Origin: Ryuthela nishihirai
Lineage: Eukaryota; Arthropoda; Arachnida; Araneae; Heptathelidae
NCBI GenBank assembly: GCA_038380435.1
Contig: JAWZYU010000018.1
Coordinates: 51,299,751-51,363,750, forward strand
Direction: 5' to 3'
Length of the DNA stretch: 64,000 nt
The notes under the pieces are model-generated. The model saw only the letters and a program-made list of their open reading frames with translations. It did not search any database and had not been told where the DNA came from. Of this stretch, positions 45,597-57,089 are shown piece after piece. Both the position numbers and the translations under genes were made by a program. Each line of letters opens with the position of its first letter. Position 1 is the stretch's first letter.

Positions 45597-45668
45597 AATA
45601 CCCCCTCAAGCAGCTGCTTGCCACAGAGGTCTGACAGGAGCCTGTCAGTTTATATGCCATAATAGAGG
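45597..45668 (-). mobile_element. SINE B tail fragment next to exon 3
   Basis: Contains ccccctcaagcagctgcttg and ctgacaggagcctgtcag. It ends about 105 bp before the exon 3 acceptor, so it occupies the zone where the branch point and polypyrimidine signals begin. Confidence 0.8.
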
Positions 45669-45772
45669 GCTATATTTTAATTAAATTCTCAAAGACATTT
45701 GTTAATCACAGTGTTCTTAATTATTTTATGAAATGCTTCCCATGGTATAGTGAGTTTTATTTTTATGCTTAG

Positions 45773-45876
45773 GTTTTTTGCAATTGCTTCACAGCTCTCA
45801 CCAGAACCACGTAGCTCAGGCATTGAAGTTTTAGAAGCTGACACTTTCAAGTTATATTGTTATCAGACCATCACAG
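45773..45876 (+). CDS. TRAPPC4: TRAPPC4 exon 3 (residues 117-152)
   Basis: Third coding exon, 104 nt. The acceptor atgcttag| completes codon 117 (Ser). It encodes [20 protein letters not shown], then [15 protein letters not shown], the highly conserved helix and strand of the longin-type fold. The donor is CAG|GTAAAT, with one base of codon 152 left. Intron 3 is 16,709 bp. SINE pieces lie within about 105 bp on both sides. Confidence 0.95.
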
Positions 45877-45966
45877 GTAAATATTAATGTTATTTATTAT
45901 AGCCTTAAATAATATTACATTAATGGTATTAATAATAAATATTTTGTGGAAAAAATGAGTTTGTTG

Positions 45967-46103
45967 ATTCGCAGGACTCGAACCCACATCTCTTCAGATT
46001 CATGCTAGAATGTTCTAGCCACTAAACTAGAATCGACTCCATAATCCTTCTACTAATATGACTGATTGATCTCGCTGAAGATGTTGCTCTTGGCACTATC
46101 TAT
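45967..46103 (-). mobile_element. SINE D fragment next to exon 3
   Basis: The minus strand shows a tRNA-like head (tagtttagtggctagaac; B box gggttcgagtcc) and a body ending agatagtgccaagagc, as in the copies at 13395 and 56088. It starts about 90 bp after the exon 3 donor. Confidence 0.65.
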
Positions 46104-46167
46104 GATTGGAAAGTCAACTCCCAGTATTGGTGGGATTACTCAGTAGCATATTAGCAACAAATTTCAA

Positions 46168-46403
46168 TATAGCATCAGATGGGACATCAGCTGTCAATCA
46201 GATGGGACATTAAACTGTGGCCCTGTGTTAGTAGTTAGGGTATGCTAATCACTAGACCAGGTATGGACTTCTTTGTTAAAGAATATGCTGTATAGCCTTG
46301 ACGGAAGGCTACCATCTATCTCTCAACATGGAGTCCTTGTGACTTGGCCATTTAACACATTGTGTGACAAAAAAAGTGCCACTCAGAGAACCAACCAATC
46401 CAA
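46168..46403 (+). mobile_element. SINE A fragment with a piece of SINE C inside
   Basis: SINE A text (gatgggacattaaactgtgg, then gttaaagaatatgctg, then the tail gtgacaaaaaaagtgccact) is interrupted at 46228-46264 by gtatgctaatcactagacca from SINE C. The SINE A head is missing. Confidence 0.6.
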
Positions 46404-46823
46404 TATTCTTCTGAAAAGATGTAAATTCACACTCAAAAGATTATTAATCTTTGAGCACTCATATTCCTCTGAAAAGATGTAAACTCACAAAGGATTATTA
46501 ATTAAATAAATAATCAATAGTAAATAATAGTTTTCTTATAATTTATATTTACATCTTATTCAGAGCAACATTCAAAGATGCCTTTCCTGATCATCGAATT
46601 ATGATCAGGATTCTCTTGATTACTAAATCAGTTTAATAGAACATTATTCAATATTAGCAACATTTCTTTCTAGCTTGTTTGTGTGTGTGTGTTTTAGTGT
46701 TTTTCTGCAGAATGCCAGTAGTAGTTTCTCTTATTCTTGATTAAGAAAAGTTCAAGTATCAGTTTCTTTTGTAGCATAATTTTTTAATATATTATTGTAA
46801 AGTATATATTTAACCTAACTAAA
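46404..46823. other. Intron 3: no element recognised
   Basis: A+T-rich with a TG repeat at about 46679-46692. The phrase tctgaaaagatgtaaa.tcaca is repeated near 46409 and 46470. Confidence 0.45.
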
Positions 46824-47180
46824 GGGGCAGTGGTTGACTCATTTGGCAGCTCACCAGTATCATAATATGCATTTCCCAGGTTTGAGTCCCAACAGTGGCC
46901 ACAACTGAAATATATCTTTGCCAAACCCCCATTCTTCCTTTGGTTAGATAGGGGACATCACTGGACTTGAAAAGACTGCTGCCCAATCAGATGGGGCATT
47001 AAACTATTTCCCTGTGTGCAGGAGAGCCATACCCTGTTTATATTAAAGAACATACTGAGTGGCCTTGGTGGGAGGCTTCCATCTGTCTCCTAAAAACTGC
47101 CCAGTGAATACCCTTCACTAACCTTTTCTGAGTCCATTGTGTGCAAAACAAAATGCCATGAGAGGTAGAACAACCCAACT
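46824..47180 (+). mobile_element. SINE A, near full length, old
   Basis: The head (aaggggcagtggttgactca; B box ggtttgagtccc) is followed by the complete body and tail (tgtgcaaaacaaaatgcc, ggtagaacaaccca). Many substitutions relative to the 51052 copy. Confidence 0.78.
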
Positions 47181-48440
47181 TAATATTAAATCCTACTATT
47201 AACATATGTAAATATTGCAGATTTGCTCTCAAAACAAATTACAACTATAAATGGATAATAAATTACTTTTGCAGCAACAAAATATGATCTGGTCAATGAA
47301 TAGATTACTGAAACACTGGATCTTAAAATTAATGTCTGAAAAATGTTGGTTATTTTTGCAATTTTTTCATATTTTCCATCTGTAGGTAATGTGTCATGCC
47401 ATCATCAACTTGACTTATATCTCTCAGTTCATCAAATGCTTGCATGTACCTATTCTGGTTTGTGCTTTTGTTAATTTATCTGCTATGTAACAAAGGGCTA
47501 CCATAGACAAAAAGTATATTATAATCTGGCAAAGACAGTGACTGAACTCAAACTATTAAAATTTGGAAAGCAAGTGTGAAATGCAGAATTATGCAATGCA
47601 AGTCCTCACTGTCAAAATGACTAAACAAGTGAGTTGTGTGATTCTGAGAATTGCTTAGTTCTCTGAACCATAAAACTACAAACAAACCAAATTCTTAACA
47701 CCCACTTTCCCTCCTGCTGAACCATTTCAACAAGATCCATAATTCTATCAATGCCAAATTGTACACACAAAATCCAATTTGTGACTTATTTTCTGAAAAA
47801 TATGAAGCAAGAGCTGCATCCAGAACCCTAGAATTGTGAAGTCTATTGACTGGACTTAGGAACCAATTTAAGGTATTTTTGTCTTTAAGAAAAAAAAAAA
47901 AAATTGTGTGCTTGTTTGGGAGCTTGATAGATAGCTTTTTCATACCAGTGCAAAACGACTAACATTTTTTACTCATTTACATAAATCATTAATGTGAAAT
48001 GTTGAATTTATTTAACATTAAAAATTTCAATATAGCACCAGTTTTTTTCAGTGTCATAAAATGTTGAGTTAAAGTTGTGTAAATTTTGAGCAAAATTAAA
48101 AATATAGGAATCAGTGGAATGAGCAAAATTAGTGTGAAATAGATTGAAGCCACATGTAGTTTAATACTGTTGTTCATGCTGTACCCAACTCCAACACAAT
48201 CATTTGGAGGGGAGAGCAGGTAAATATAAAAGGAGGGCAAAGGGGCAAAAAGACTTTGTGTTTCTACAGGTTTATGAACAGCATGGCCCCGAGGGTAATC
48301 CCATAAAAAAAAATGAATCCCACAAAAAAAACTGGTGCTATATTGAAATGTTTCTTCAGCATGACTTCCTCTCAAGTGCTGCATCTCCATGCGCATAAGT
48401 CAATTGTGTTATTGTTGTTTTTCTCTTACATCATGAAATA
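47181..48440. other. Intron 3: no element recognised
   Basis: A+T-rich sequence with an A run at 47889-47902. The ORF at 47989-48396 (minus) is hydrophobic and not recognisable; I do not call it a gene. Confidence 0.4.
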
Positions 48441-49674
48441 AGCTCACCATACAAAAAATTAGTCACCCCTGACTGAATGTCACCTAATAGCATGTAATGC
48501 CTCCGTGCGACTGAACAACAGCCAAAATCCTGTATGGCATGGATGCCACCGTGTGTGGATTTAGTGCACATCAATATTCATCCACTCTTCCAGCAGCAAA
48601 TGTCGCAGTTCGGCCAGATTGGCTGGATGGCTGGGACAGTGCTTCACTCGTTGCCCCAAATAATCTCACAAGGGATTCTATGGGATTCAAATCCAGGGAT
48701 TTGGCAGGCCAGTCGAGATGTTGGAAGGCTTCATAATGCTCGTCGTGCCAATCTGATTCACTTCAAGCCCTGTGCATGCAACAATTGTCGTCTTGGAAGA
48801 CTGGGGTATCCTTCTGGTGTTTACTGTGGAGATGCTGCACAAAAGGCAACATGTGGTCGTCCAGTAGCTCCATATAGGCCTTCTGGTTCAAGTGTGACGT
48901 CACCACAACCAAAGAACCCATTTCCTCATACTTGAAACACCCCCAGAACATCACAGAACCTTGCACACAGTCCGCATGGAAGGATTCATGTGGCTTAAGA
49001 TGTACTCGTCACCTTGCATCATTCGAGTACAAGCAAAAATGTGACTCATCTGACCAGATAACACACTTCCAAGAGTCAACAGTCCAGTCTTTGTGGTACC
49101 GCACCCACTGTAGCCTTGTGCAGAGCTGTTAACATAGATCTCTTCTGCGGTTCTTTGCTCCTGATATCCATCGCATGCAGTTCCCTTTGGAGTATCTGTT
49201 CAGAAACAGCTTGTTGTAGGCCTGCATTGACTAACTGGAGCAATTCCTGCCTCATTGCAAAGCAGTTTGCCCTCCATGACACACTGCTGTGGTTCCTATT
49301 GATGAACACAGTCCTTCTGCTGCAGTTCTGGTGACAGTTAGCAGTGGACTGTGATGTATGTCACTGCTGGAAGACCCTTTGGACAGCACGTTTCGACACA
49401 TGTGCAAAGGTAGCAGCTTGTACACTATGCCCTTTGGCTCGACCAAATGCAATAATACCTTTTTGCCACTCATTCACGTCTTTGGTGTGACCCATGTTTC
49501 ATGGAGCAATTAATATACACATGGCACACAACCACTTCTTGTCACTGTATGAAACCTAAAGCACACGGCACAGCTATTTGTAGGACACATTTATAATTGG
49601 TGTGCCTTCTGTTGTTGTTGAAGGGACGTAATCCTCTTACCGCAGGTGATAACTAATTTTTTGTCTGGTGAGTT
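48441..49674 (-). mobile_element. Tc1-like transposon, decayed
   Basis: The ends share ctcacca.acaaaaaattag in inverted orientation, flanked by TA. The transposase is on the minus strand. It begins MGHTKDVNEWQKGIIAFGRA near 49494 and continues through HTH-like and catalytic segments. GSVMFWGCFKYEE and HLNQKAYMELLDDHMLPF, from the middle of the catalytic domain, lie at 48855-48960, and TPVFQDDNCCMH at about 48780 contains the second catalytic acidic residue. Frameshifts and stops disable it. Length 1234 bp is close to intact. Confidence 0.85.
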
Positions 49675-50532
49675 TATCTTGGTACCTATCCAATATCTAA
49701 TTCATGATTATATGATTTTTATCTAACAGTGTTTCACAATTTAAATGTTTCTCAACTCACAGTAATATGTCATTCAATTGGTCATTTGACAAACTACCTC
49801 ATACCCAACAACATTTATTCTTACATCAAAAAGGGTATCTTAATATTAAACAGCTTTTCTATCTAACTCTATTGAGTGGCATACTGTATATAATTTAGGT
49901 TTCAGAATTGGACATTTTCCCACAGCAAGAAAGACAGCTTTAGTGATTTTATTAAATAAACCCAGTGAAGATAACAGCAAACCACAATACTTTCAAGCCA
50001 ATGTCTTTTAACATCTGTTAGTAAAGTACTGAACAAGCTTTTTACTAGAAGAGTCTATTATCATCCATTGGGACAGTCTACATGTGGAACAATGTGGATT
50101 CAGATGAGATAAATCTTGTAATATGTCCCTATGTAAGTTGTATAGTAAATTCTGAGGAAATGAAACAAATCATAGGCATACAGCTATTATTTCCTTAGAT
50201 GTTAGCAGTAGCTTCAGTAAAATATGGTGGAACACAATCTTACAAGAATTAAGAAGAAAGAAATATCCAGAAAGCATATATAATATTATCAAAAGTTTAC
50301 TGACAGAAGAATTACACATATTAGTAATACCTATGAATACATGAACTAGATAGCAAGAGATTGCTCTGATTGCAGCAGTCCCCTATTTTGTAATTTAATA
50401 ATGAGTCAAGACCTTTCCATGACATTTCCAGAAAATGTAAAGATACAAGCATACACCGATGGCCTGCTTCTCATAATAGGAGGATAATTGGGATGTGAAC
50501 TAGAAGATTTAGACATTAAGAATTATTTAGAC

Positions 50533-50622
50533 AAAAAAAAATACCCCCTCAAGCAGCTGCTTGCCACAGAGCTCTGACAGGAGCCTGTCAGTTTATATGA
50601 CATAGTAAAAGGTCTGAGAGAA
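50533..50622 (-). mobile_element. SINE B tail fragment inside the I-like LINE
   Basis: Contains ataccccctcaagcagctgc and ctgacaggagcctgtcag. It interrupts LINE coding text between LEDLDIKNYLD and TIGKLNEWTTTNKLNFS. Confidence 0.8.
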
Positions 50623-50762
50623 CCATAGGAAAATTAAATGAATGGACCACTACAAATAAGCTAAACTTCAGTACAGAAAGGTGTCTGGTAATGATTGTAG
50701 TGCAACAGAAAAGGATGATCAGACTGCCCACTTCCAAACTAGGACAACAAACAATTACACAT

Positions 50763-51974
50763 TTAAGTAATAACTCACAGCTACAATAATGTATTAAATT
50801 TAATCACAAAGCTGTATTACATCAGTACACTTTAAAACTTCACCATAAGGATAAGGTGTACATAACAAGTTTGGTACTTAAGCCTAATTATTATGCCCTT
50901 TTGGTTATAGAATTAGCTTTCCATTACTTGCTATTATACAGTATAGGTATTATTCTTATCTCTAAATATTCTCTTTACAATAGCATAAAGAAGACATGGA
51001 GAAGTGACAAAATATAATTTACCAGAGTCCGATGCTAGCTAGTACAGCATGGGTTGGGTTGGGTTGTTTTACCTCTGAGCGGCACTTTTTTTGCACACCA
51101 TGGGCTAAATGGCCAGGCCACAAGGACCCCGAAGGCTCAGAGAAGGTTGGGGGAGGGGACCCACTGGAACAGCTGTTGGGAGGCAGATGGTAGCCTCACG
51201 TCAAGGCCATCCAGCGTGTTCTTTAACGTGCACAGGGTATGGCCCTCCCGCACACGGGGCCACGGCTTAACGTCCCATCCGACGGACGGCGGCCTTTCCA
51301 AGCCCATCGGTGTCCCCTACTAACCGTGGGCAGGGCGGGGAATTTTGCGGAGATAAATCTCAATGCTGACGCAGCTGGGACTCGAACCTGGGAACTACAG
51401 ATTACGAGCCTGGCGCGCTACCGACTGAGCCACCCCTGCCCCACTGGTACAGCATGCCTGGAAGAATTCATTGCTGAAGATTGTAGTCAGCATAGCTGGT
51501 TGTTCCATCAGCTATAAGATGTCATATGGAAAAGGATTCCTTTTCATATATTTCATTTTGCATGAATCAATTAACATGGATTCATGCAAATTCCAGTAAA
51601 GACTGTTAATCCTGGAAAAAATTAAATGGAATCCTTTTTCATATAACATCTTATAGCTGACTGAACAACCAGCTACACTAACTACAATCTTCAGCAATGA
51701 ATTCTTCCAGGCATGTTGTAACAGCTAGCATCAGACTCTGGTAAATTATATTTTGTCACTTCTCTGTGTCTTCTTTATGCTATTATAAAGAGAATATTTA
51801 GAGCTAAGGATAATATTTATACTGTATAATAGCAAGTAATGGAAAGCTAATTCTATAGCCAAAGGGCATAATAATTAGGCTTAAGTACCACACATGTTAT
51901 GCACACCGCATCCTTATGGTGAAGTTTTTAAGTGCACTGATGTAATACAGTTTTGATCGTGATTAAATTTAAAA
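50763..51974. mobile_element. Long inverted-repeat element inserted in the LINE
   Basis: The LINE frame resumes cleanly if this block is removed. An 11-bp duplication, caattacacat, borders it (50752-50762 and 51975-51985). The left arm (about 50789-51548, with SINE A inside) and right arm (about 51613-51971) are inverse copies of about 350 bp, roughly 90% identical. The centre holds another small hairpin (tttgcatgaatc against gattcatgcaaa). Long arms and a 9-11-bp duplication resemble Mutator-like non-autonomous elements, but the unpaired 26 bp at the left end leaves this open. Confidence 0.7.
51052..51446 (-). mobile_element. SINE A, full length reference copy
   Basis: Bordered by gtacagcatg at 51042-51051 and 51447-51456. 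On the minus strand the 5' end is a tRNA-like head (ggtggctcagtcggtagcgc; B box ggttcgagtccc). The body is about 320 bp and ends with gtgccgctcagaggtaaaac and an aacccaaccc-type tail. The opposite arm of the host inverted repeat keeps the uninterrupted site (gttacaacatg), so both ends are exact. Confidence 0.92.
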
Positions 51975-53185
51975 CAATTACACATGTTACAGAAAAAAAA
52001 TTCTTGGAATTTTAGTAAATGTTCAGCTCAGATTCGACAGACACTGAGTTGAAAAGGATCAGAAACTAAGAAATTGCATTCTTACACACACTGCCAGCCC
52101 ATATCAACAGAGCTTATAGAACTGTAGCAACAGAGACGACACTCATCCTTCGGGAATTAATTCCAGCCCATCTGAAAACTATAGAGGAATTTAACCTTGT
52201 CAAAGCACTTGGGGAAAATACATTATATTTCAAAGAACAAGTCAATGCACAGGAAGTTGAACAACAGGATGATCAATGGCAAGTGTGCCTGGCATACAAG
52301 ACAATAATGCTATTTCATAAGGAAATGCCCTCAGGATTAGGATTAGAAATCTTTACAGATGTATCCAAGGAGGAACACTGAGTATGAGTGGCTTTTATAG
52401 TTATGTACTATGGAAACATAATCCATACAGGAAAATACAGATTGACATACAACACATCTAATTACTAAACAGAAACACTGGCAATTTTGAAAGCATTGGA
52501 ATTCACACAAGAAATTACAGAAGTGCATGAAATAAAAATATACAGTGACACCATTTCAGCTATCCAAGCCCTAAGAAACAGCACCAATAGAGGTAAAATT
52601 TTAAATGATATCAAGTGGAAATGTATAAGAATTAAAAGTTCAAGAAATGTAACATTCCACTGGCCCATGTATGTAGGATATGAAAGTAATGAATTAGCAA
52701 ACCAAAAAGCCAAAAGTGCAAGTAAGGTGGAAAATATTATATTCTCTACTCATGCTGCTCAACTACATGAAAATTAAATTTAAGGGAAAAAAATCAAGGG
52801 AGTGCAAAATCTATGGAATTTTAGCAAAAAAAATGCTACTCGTGTACACTGAAGGAGTAAAAGAAAGCAACAGTTATTTTGATCGTTATGCAAATCAAAT
52901 ATTGAGGATACTGGAAATTTCCAAAATATTTTGGAATACAAAGAACAGAAAATTTACTCTGCAGATGTGGCATACAAGGGAAATGTAACGTTACTTTTTG
53001 GAATGTGATATCTTAAAACTCGAGGATCAACTCAAGAACTTCAACCAAGCATCAAAATTACACAAAAGAAAATTTAAGTATTATTGCCAAGGCAGTGAAG
53101 AAAGTGATGGAGAACTCTGAAGACTTCTATCCATCCAGCTGTGATCAATTAGACTGGCCCAACAGCAAACACTGTATGGCAGGCA

Positions 53186-53509
53186 GTCTAAAGACGACTT
53201 ATAGCAGGTATATAGTTATATATAAAATTAAAATGAAATAACTATGTTTTGTGTTGTCTTGTACAGTATATATATATGTTGTCTTGTACAGTAATATATA
53301 TGTTGTCTTGTACAGTATATATATATGTGTCTGGATGTTTTTGTAATCATGTGCAGTTATTATTTAACTTTTTATATCTATTAGTCTTTTTCTTTCTTAT
53401 TTTAATGTTTGTCCTAGCTAAGTAACTTAAAAATTATGTTATGTGTATACTCCTTCTCTATTGATGATTTGCTGTTAATTTTAAATCTTACCCTAGCTTG
53501 ATGGAATTA
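53186..53509. repeat. Simple repeat spacer (53249-53330 tandem)
   Basis: Three units of about 27 bp with gttgtcttgtacagta and a TA run; the rest is A+T-rich. Confidence 0.75.
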
Positions 53510-55901
53510 CACTGAAATGCCATTGAATTAGGGATAGCAACATAGTAACCTGTTGGACCCCTTCTGGCCCTGATAACGGCCACCACAAGCTTGCGTAGAT
53601 GTTCCACAGGTATGGCGACCCATGCATCCTCCAGAGCTGTCCACAATTCTCTCAAGATCGTTGCTGATGGTACACAGCCCCGAACACTCTGTTTGACAGT
53701 ATTCCAAAGATTTTCGATGGTACTAAAACTGGGCTTCTAGGTGGTTAATTCATTATTTCAAAGTCAGCAGAATTCTCCTGCAACCATTCAGTAGCCAACC
53801 TGGACCTGTGAGATGAACAGCTGTCTTGCTGGTAAATGCCATTTCCAATGGGATGCATGATGGCCATAAAATGGGTATAAATAGTCAGCCATGAATTTTA
53901 CGTACCGGAATGCATTGAGAGTCATCGGTATAAGTACCAAAAGTCCCACAGGCGTCCAACTGAAGACACCCCAGGCCATCACTGAGCCACCACCAGCTTG
54001 TACTGTTCCGACCTAACATGCAGGATCCATGGCTTCATGGGGTTTGCGCCATACCCTCAGTCTCCCATCGGCATGATGAAATTTAAATCAGGATTCATCA
54101 CTCCAGGCTCTTGTTGCCAATTTTTGATGTTCTTTAGCCCAGGCAAGGCATTGAGCCTGGTGTCGTGCCGTTAGAAGTTGGACTTTCGTAGGTCAGTGGC
54201 TCCCAAAGCTGAAATGATGAAGTGAGCATTGCATGGTCTGTGCACTGACTTCTTGGCTGGAACCCATGTTCAGATGGAAAGTGATTTCAGATAATGTCTG
54301 GCACCTTATCAGTCCATACAATGCAGGTCAGATAGCAAAGCCCATGATCATTCAAGTCTGGTTGTCCTTTACAGTTTGTCTGGATGCTTATTTTTTTGCT
54401 GGAATTTTCATATTCCTGGAACACTCTTGAAACTGTCGTACAAGAAAATCCAAGTTCATTAACAATTTCCATGATCGAGTGTCCCATCCATTGGGTACTT
54501 ATGATCTGCCCTCTGTCAAATGCATCTAAATCCCGCACTTTTCCCATTACACTTCTTATGACGAATGCTTGGGGAAGCCAAATCTGACAGCTATACACAG
54601 TTGTATCAGAATAATATGACCACCCACGGAATCACAGAGTACCCTGCCCAGGCGCATCACAGAGTGCACATGACAAGGTTGACCACAAGGAGATATAAGT
54701 GGCTGGCCAGGATAGACAAGCCATATACATAACGTGAGCACATTGGGCAGAGGTACTGATTTGACGGACGTTCAAAAAGGAATGATCATTGGCTACCTCG
54801 CCAAGGGTGTAAGCATCTCAGAAACAGCAGACTTCATGGGCTGTTCGCGAGGTGCTGTAGTAAGGGTGTACCAAGAATGGAGCGCTGGCACACCAAGTAC
54901 CTCCAGATGTCATAACTGTGGAACCCTAAAGGCCATCGACCCCAAAAGAGAACATCACCTCTATCAACTGGTAAAGGGCAATTGATGCACAACAGTGCAG
55001 CAATTGACCACTGAAATGAACACTGGGGCACCCAGGGAACACTGTACCCAATAACAGTAGAGTGAACCCTGTTGTGCATGGGTCTCCACAGTCGACACTA
55101 CGTAAAGGTGCCCATGTTAACCAAGGTCCATCGGCAACGATGCTGCAGTTCGCACAGGACTACCGTCATTGGACAGTGGAAGAGTAGAAAAAGGTTACCT
55201 TCTCCAACGAATTGAGGTTTCTACTCCACAGAAGTGACAGGCAGTGGTGGATACAGCGTCAGACACACAAGAACCAAAACCCAGACACGCTTGTCAGTCA
55301 AGTACAGGCTAGCGGTCGCAGTTTGCATGTCTGCGAGATATTTTCCTGGTATGACCTGGGACCGCTAGTAATATTGGATAGGTCTCTGAATGTCCATCCT
55401 CACTGACCACATGCATCCCTTCATGTTGTACGTTTACCCTGGTGGTGATGGTGTCTACAAACAGGACATGCACCTTACCATGTCACTAAGGTGGTACGTG
55501 ACTGATTCCAGGTACACGACAGCGATGTCTTCATTCTCCCTTGGCCAGTGAAATCGCGTGACCTCAATCCCATAGAGCACTTGTGGGACCATTTGGATTG
55601 ATAGGTTCGGCGTGTGAACCCACAACCACATCACCTCCGGAACCTCCATGCTCTGTTGGAGTCCGAATGGACATGTGTGCCTCTAGCAACCTTCCAGAGC
55701 CTCATTGCCTCCATGCCACACCATCTCGCCACTGTCATCTAGGTCAAGGATGGTTATTCCCATTATTAGGTAGGTGGTCATATTATTCTGATACGACTGT
55801 GTATATTACCACAGTTTCAGCCACGCATGTGCGCAATTACGGGACTTGCAGTACTGAATTTAGATAACATCGCCTATCCCTAATTCAATAGCACTTCAGT
55901 G
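53510..55901 (-). mobile_element. Tc1-like transposon hosting a second one
   Basis: Termini cactgaaatgccattgaatt and the inverse of aattcaatagcacttcagtg are flanked by TA. The remains of a minus-strand transposase begin MGKVRDLDAFDRGQIISTQW at about 54548 and extend to 53600, with HTH text HSIMEIVNELGFSCTTVSRV. The leader between the right terminus and the start codon is interrupted by the inner element, so the outer one was about 1.19 kb before insertion. Confidence 0.85.
54596..55801 (+). mobile_element. Tc1-like transposon nested in the preceding one
   Basis: Termini cacagttgtatcagaataat and the inverse of attattctgatacgactgtg are flanked by TA. The plus-strand transposase starts MSTLGRGTDLTDVQKGMIIG at 54734, with HTH text SISETADFMGCSRGAVVRVY and a stop after KGN (54985). 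Later parts continue in other frames to about 55740. A different family from its host. Confidence 0.88.
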
Positions 55902-56000
55902 TATTGCATTTTAATTGTCTCTACCCAAAACCCCTCTTATCTAATAGTCGTTTTTTTTTTTTATTTTTTTTTTTCAGTTATGAAACTTAGATTTTTGTTT

Positions 56001-56397
56001 AAAAATCAATCCAAAGTGAATGCACAGTATTCCCTGTTAAGATAGACATCAAACATTAATTAATAGATTCTGAAAAGAATTCATTGCCGCCACGGCAGGA
56101 ATCGAACCCGCATTTCTCCAGATTCATGCCAGAGCGCGCTACCATTGCACCACGCGTCGGACAACGAATATTTTTAGAATATGACCTTATAAATCTTCTT
56201 CCTGAGACGTGACTGAGACAGCACCATCTATACTCAAGGAGATGCAACTTTTTCAGTCATTGCATTTGATTATCAGATGTTAATGAGAAGGTCGCTAATG
56301 CTAAGACGTTAATATATAATTAAAAATCAATCCAAAGTGAATGCACAGTATTCCCTGTTAAGATAGACATCAAACATTAATTAATAGATTCTGAAAA
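56001..56397. repeat. Identical 76-bp direct repeats flanking a SINE D
   Basis: 56001-56076 and 56322-56397 appear identical (aaaaatcaatccaaagtgaa to tagattctgaaaa). Between them is the SINE D copy 56088-56232 with its flanks. The second repeat is followed at once by an inverted copy of its own end (ttttcagaatctattaatta, 56403-56423). Confidence 0.85.
56088..56232 (-). mobile_element. SINE D, best-preserved copy
   Basis: The minus strand starts gacgcgtggtgcaatggtag (A box) with B box gggttcgattcc, then a body to agatggtgctgtctcagtc. No closed acceptor stem and a non-standard anticodon arm exclude a normal tRNA. Confidence 0.7.
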
Positions 56398-56429
56398 AAT
56401 AATTTTCAGAATCTATTAATTAATAGATT

Positions 56430-56947
56430 AAGAAAGAAAAAAGTTTGCAAAGGATGCCTGGCCAGGGTCCAGTACAGATCTGGGCAACACCCAAACCAGA
56501 TGCAGACCCAGCCAGCTTGAGCAAAGGGGAAGACTCACAGATGATCCACATGGGCTCAGGCAACACCCGAATCCCATGAGTAGCCAGAGAGACAAGGAAG
56601 CCAGGGAAAGGAAGAACAATCATTGGGGGAGATGGTAATTATCAAGGCTCATACCCCATCTTCACCATCCAGCCATGGCTAAGGAGCAAGCCAGCTGGAA
56701 GCAAAACAGAGGGTCAAGGCACTCCCTCAACCCTCACACATGACACAGCAAAGAACAGACAAGGTCAGAATGAGAAAAAAATTGGGGGGGGGGACAAAAT
56801 GTAGAAGGTCTGAGTTCCAAAAGAGAAAAAAAAAACAGGAGACTGTGCAGAATAGAATCTGAGAGAATTAGAATGGTTCTGACTGGTAGAACTGGTTCAC
56901 TGTGAAATAAATTGAAGATGTTAAAAATTTATGATTTAACTATGGTT
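56430..56947 (-). repeat. Unclassified 0.5-kb repeat, minus copy
   Basis: Inverse of 57698-58215: for example ccagccatggctaaggagca here and tgctccttagccatggctga there. Contains a G run at 56785-56794. ORFs at 56420-56623 are in the repeat and not recognisable. Confidence 0.75.
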
Positions 56948-57089
56948 TATGACCTCTCTTAAGAGAATCGAACCCATACCTTTCCACAATGTTCACCACT
57001 CAAGCTAGAAGCTTCTCTTCCCCCCCCCCCTCCCTTTTCCATTCTTCTCTTGGGCACATAGTCTTCTCCCTGTTCACATATCCCTACTT

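Larger units (their letters stand above)
49915..53185 (+). mobile_element. I-like LINE with reverse transcriptase and RNase H, interrupted
   Basis: Start of reverse transcriptase near 49925: KTALVILLNKPSEDNSKP, then SKVLNKLFTRRV. The catalytic block is degraded to YTDGLLLIIGG near 50452. RNase H follows after an insertion: LEIFTDVSKEEH near 52345, ETLAILKALEF, KIYSDTISAIQALRNS at 52530 and HWPMYVGYESNELANQKAK at 52660. RT followed by RNase H is the layout of I, R1 and related clades. Insertions at 50533-50622 (SINE B) and 50763-51974 (inverted-repeat element) split it. Many stops; an old copy in sense orientation to TRAPPC4. Confidence 0.78.

Noticed and set aside
47989..48396. 135-codon minus-strand ORF
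   Set aside because: Hydrophobic low-information sequence in an intron, no family match, partner frames also open.
56088..56160. tRNA gene on the minus strand
   Set aside because: Pol III boxes are good but no acceptor stem closes, and the body after it is a repeated SINE.
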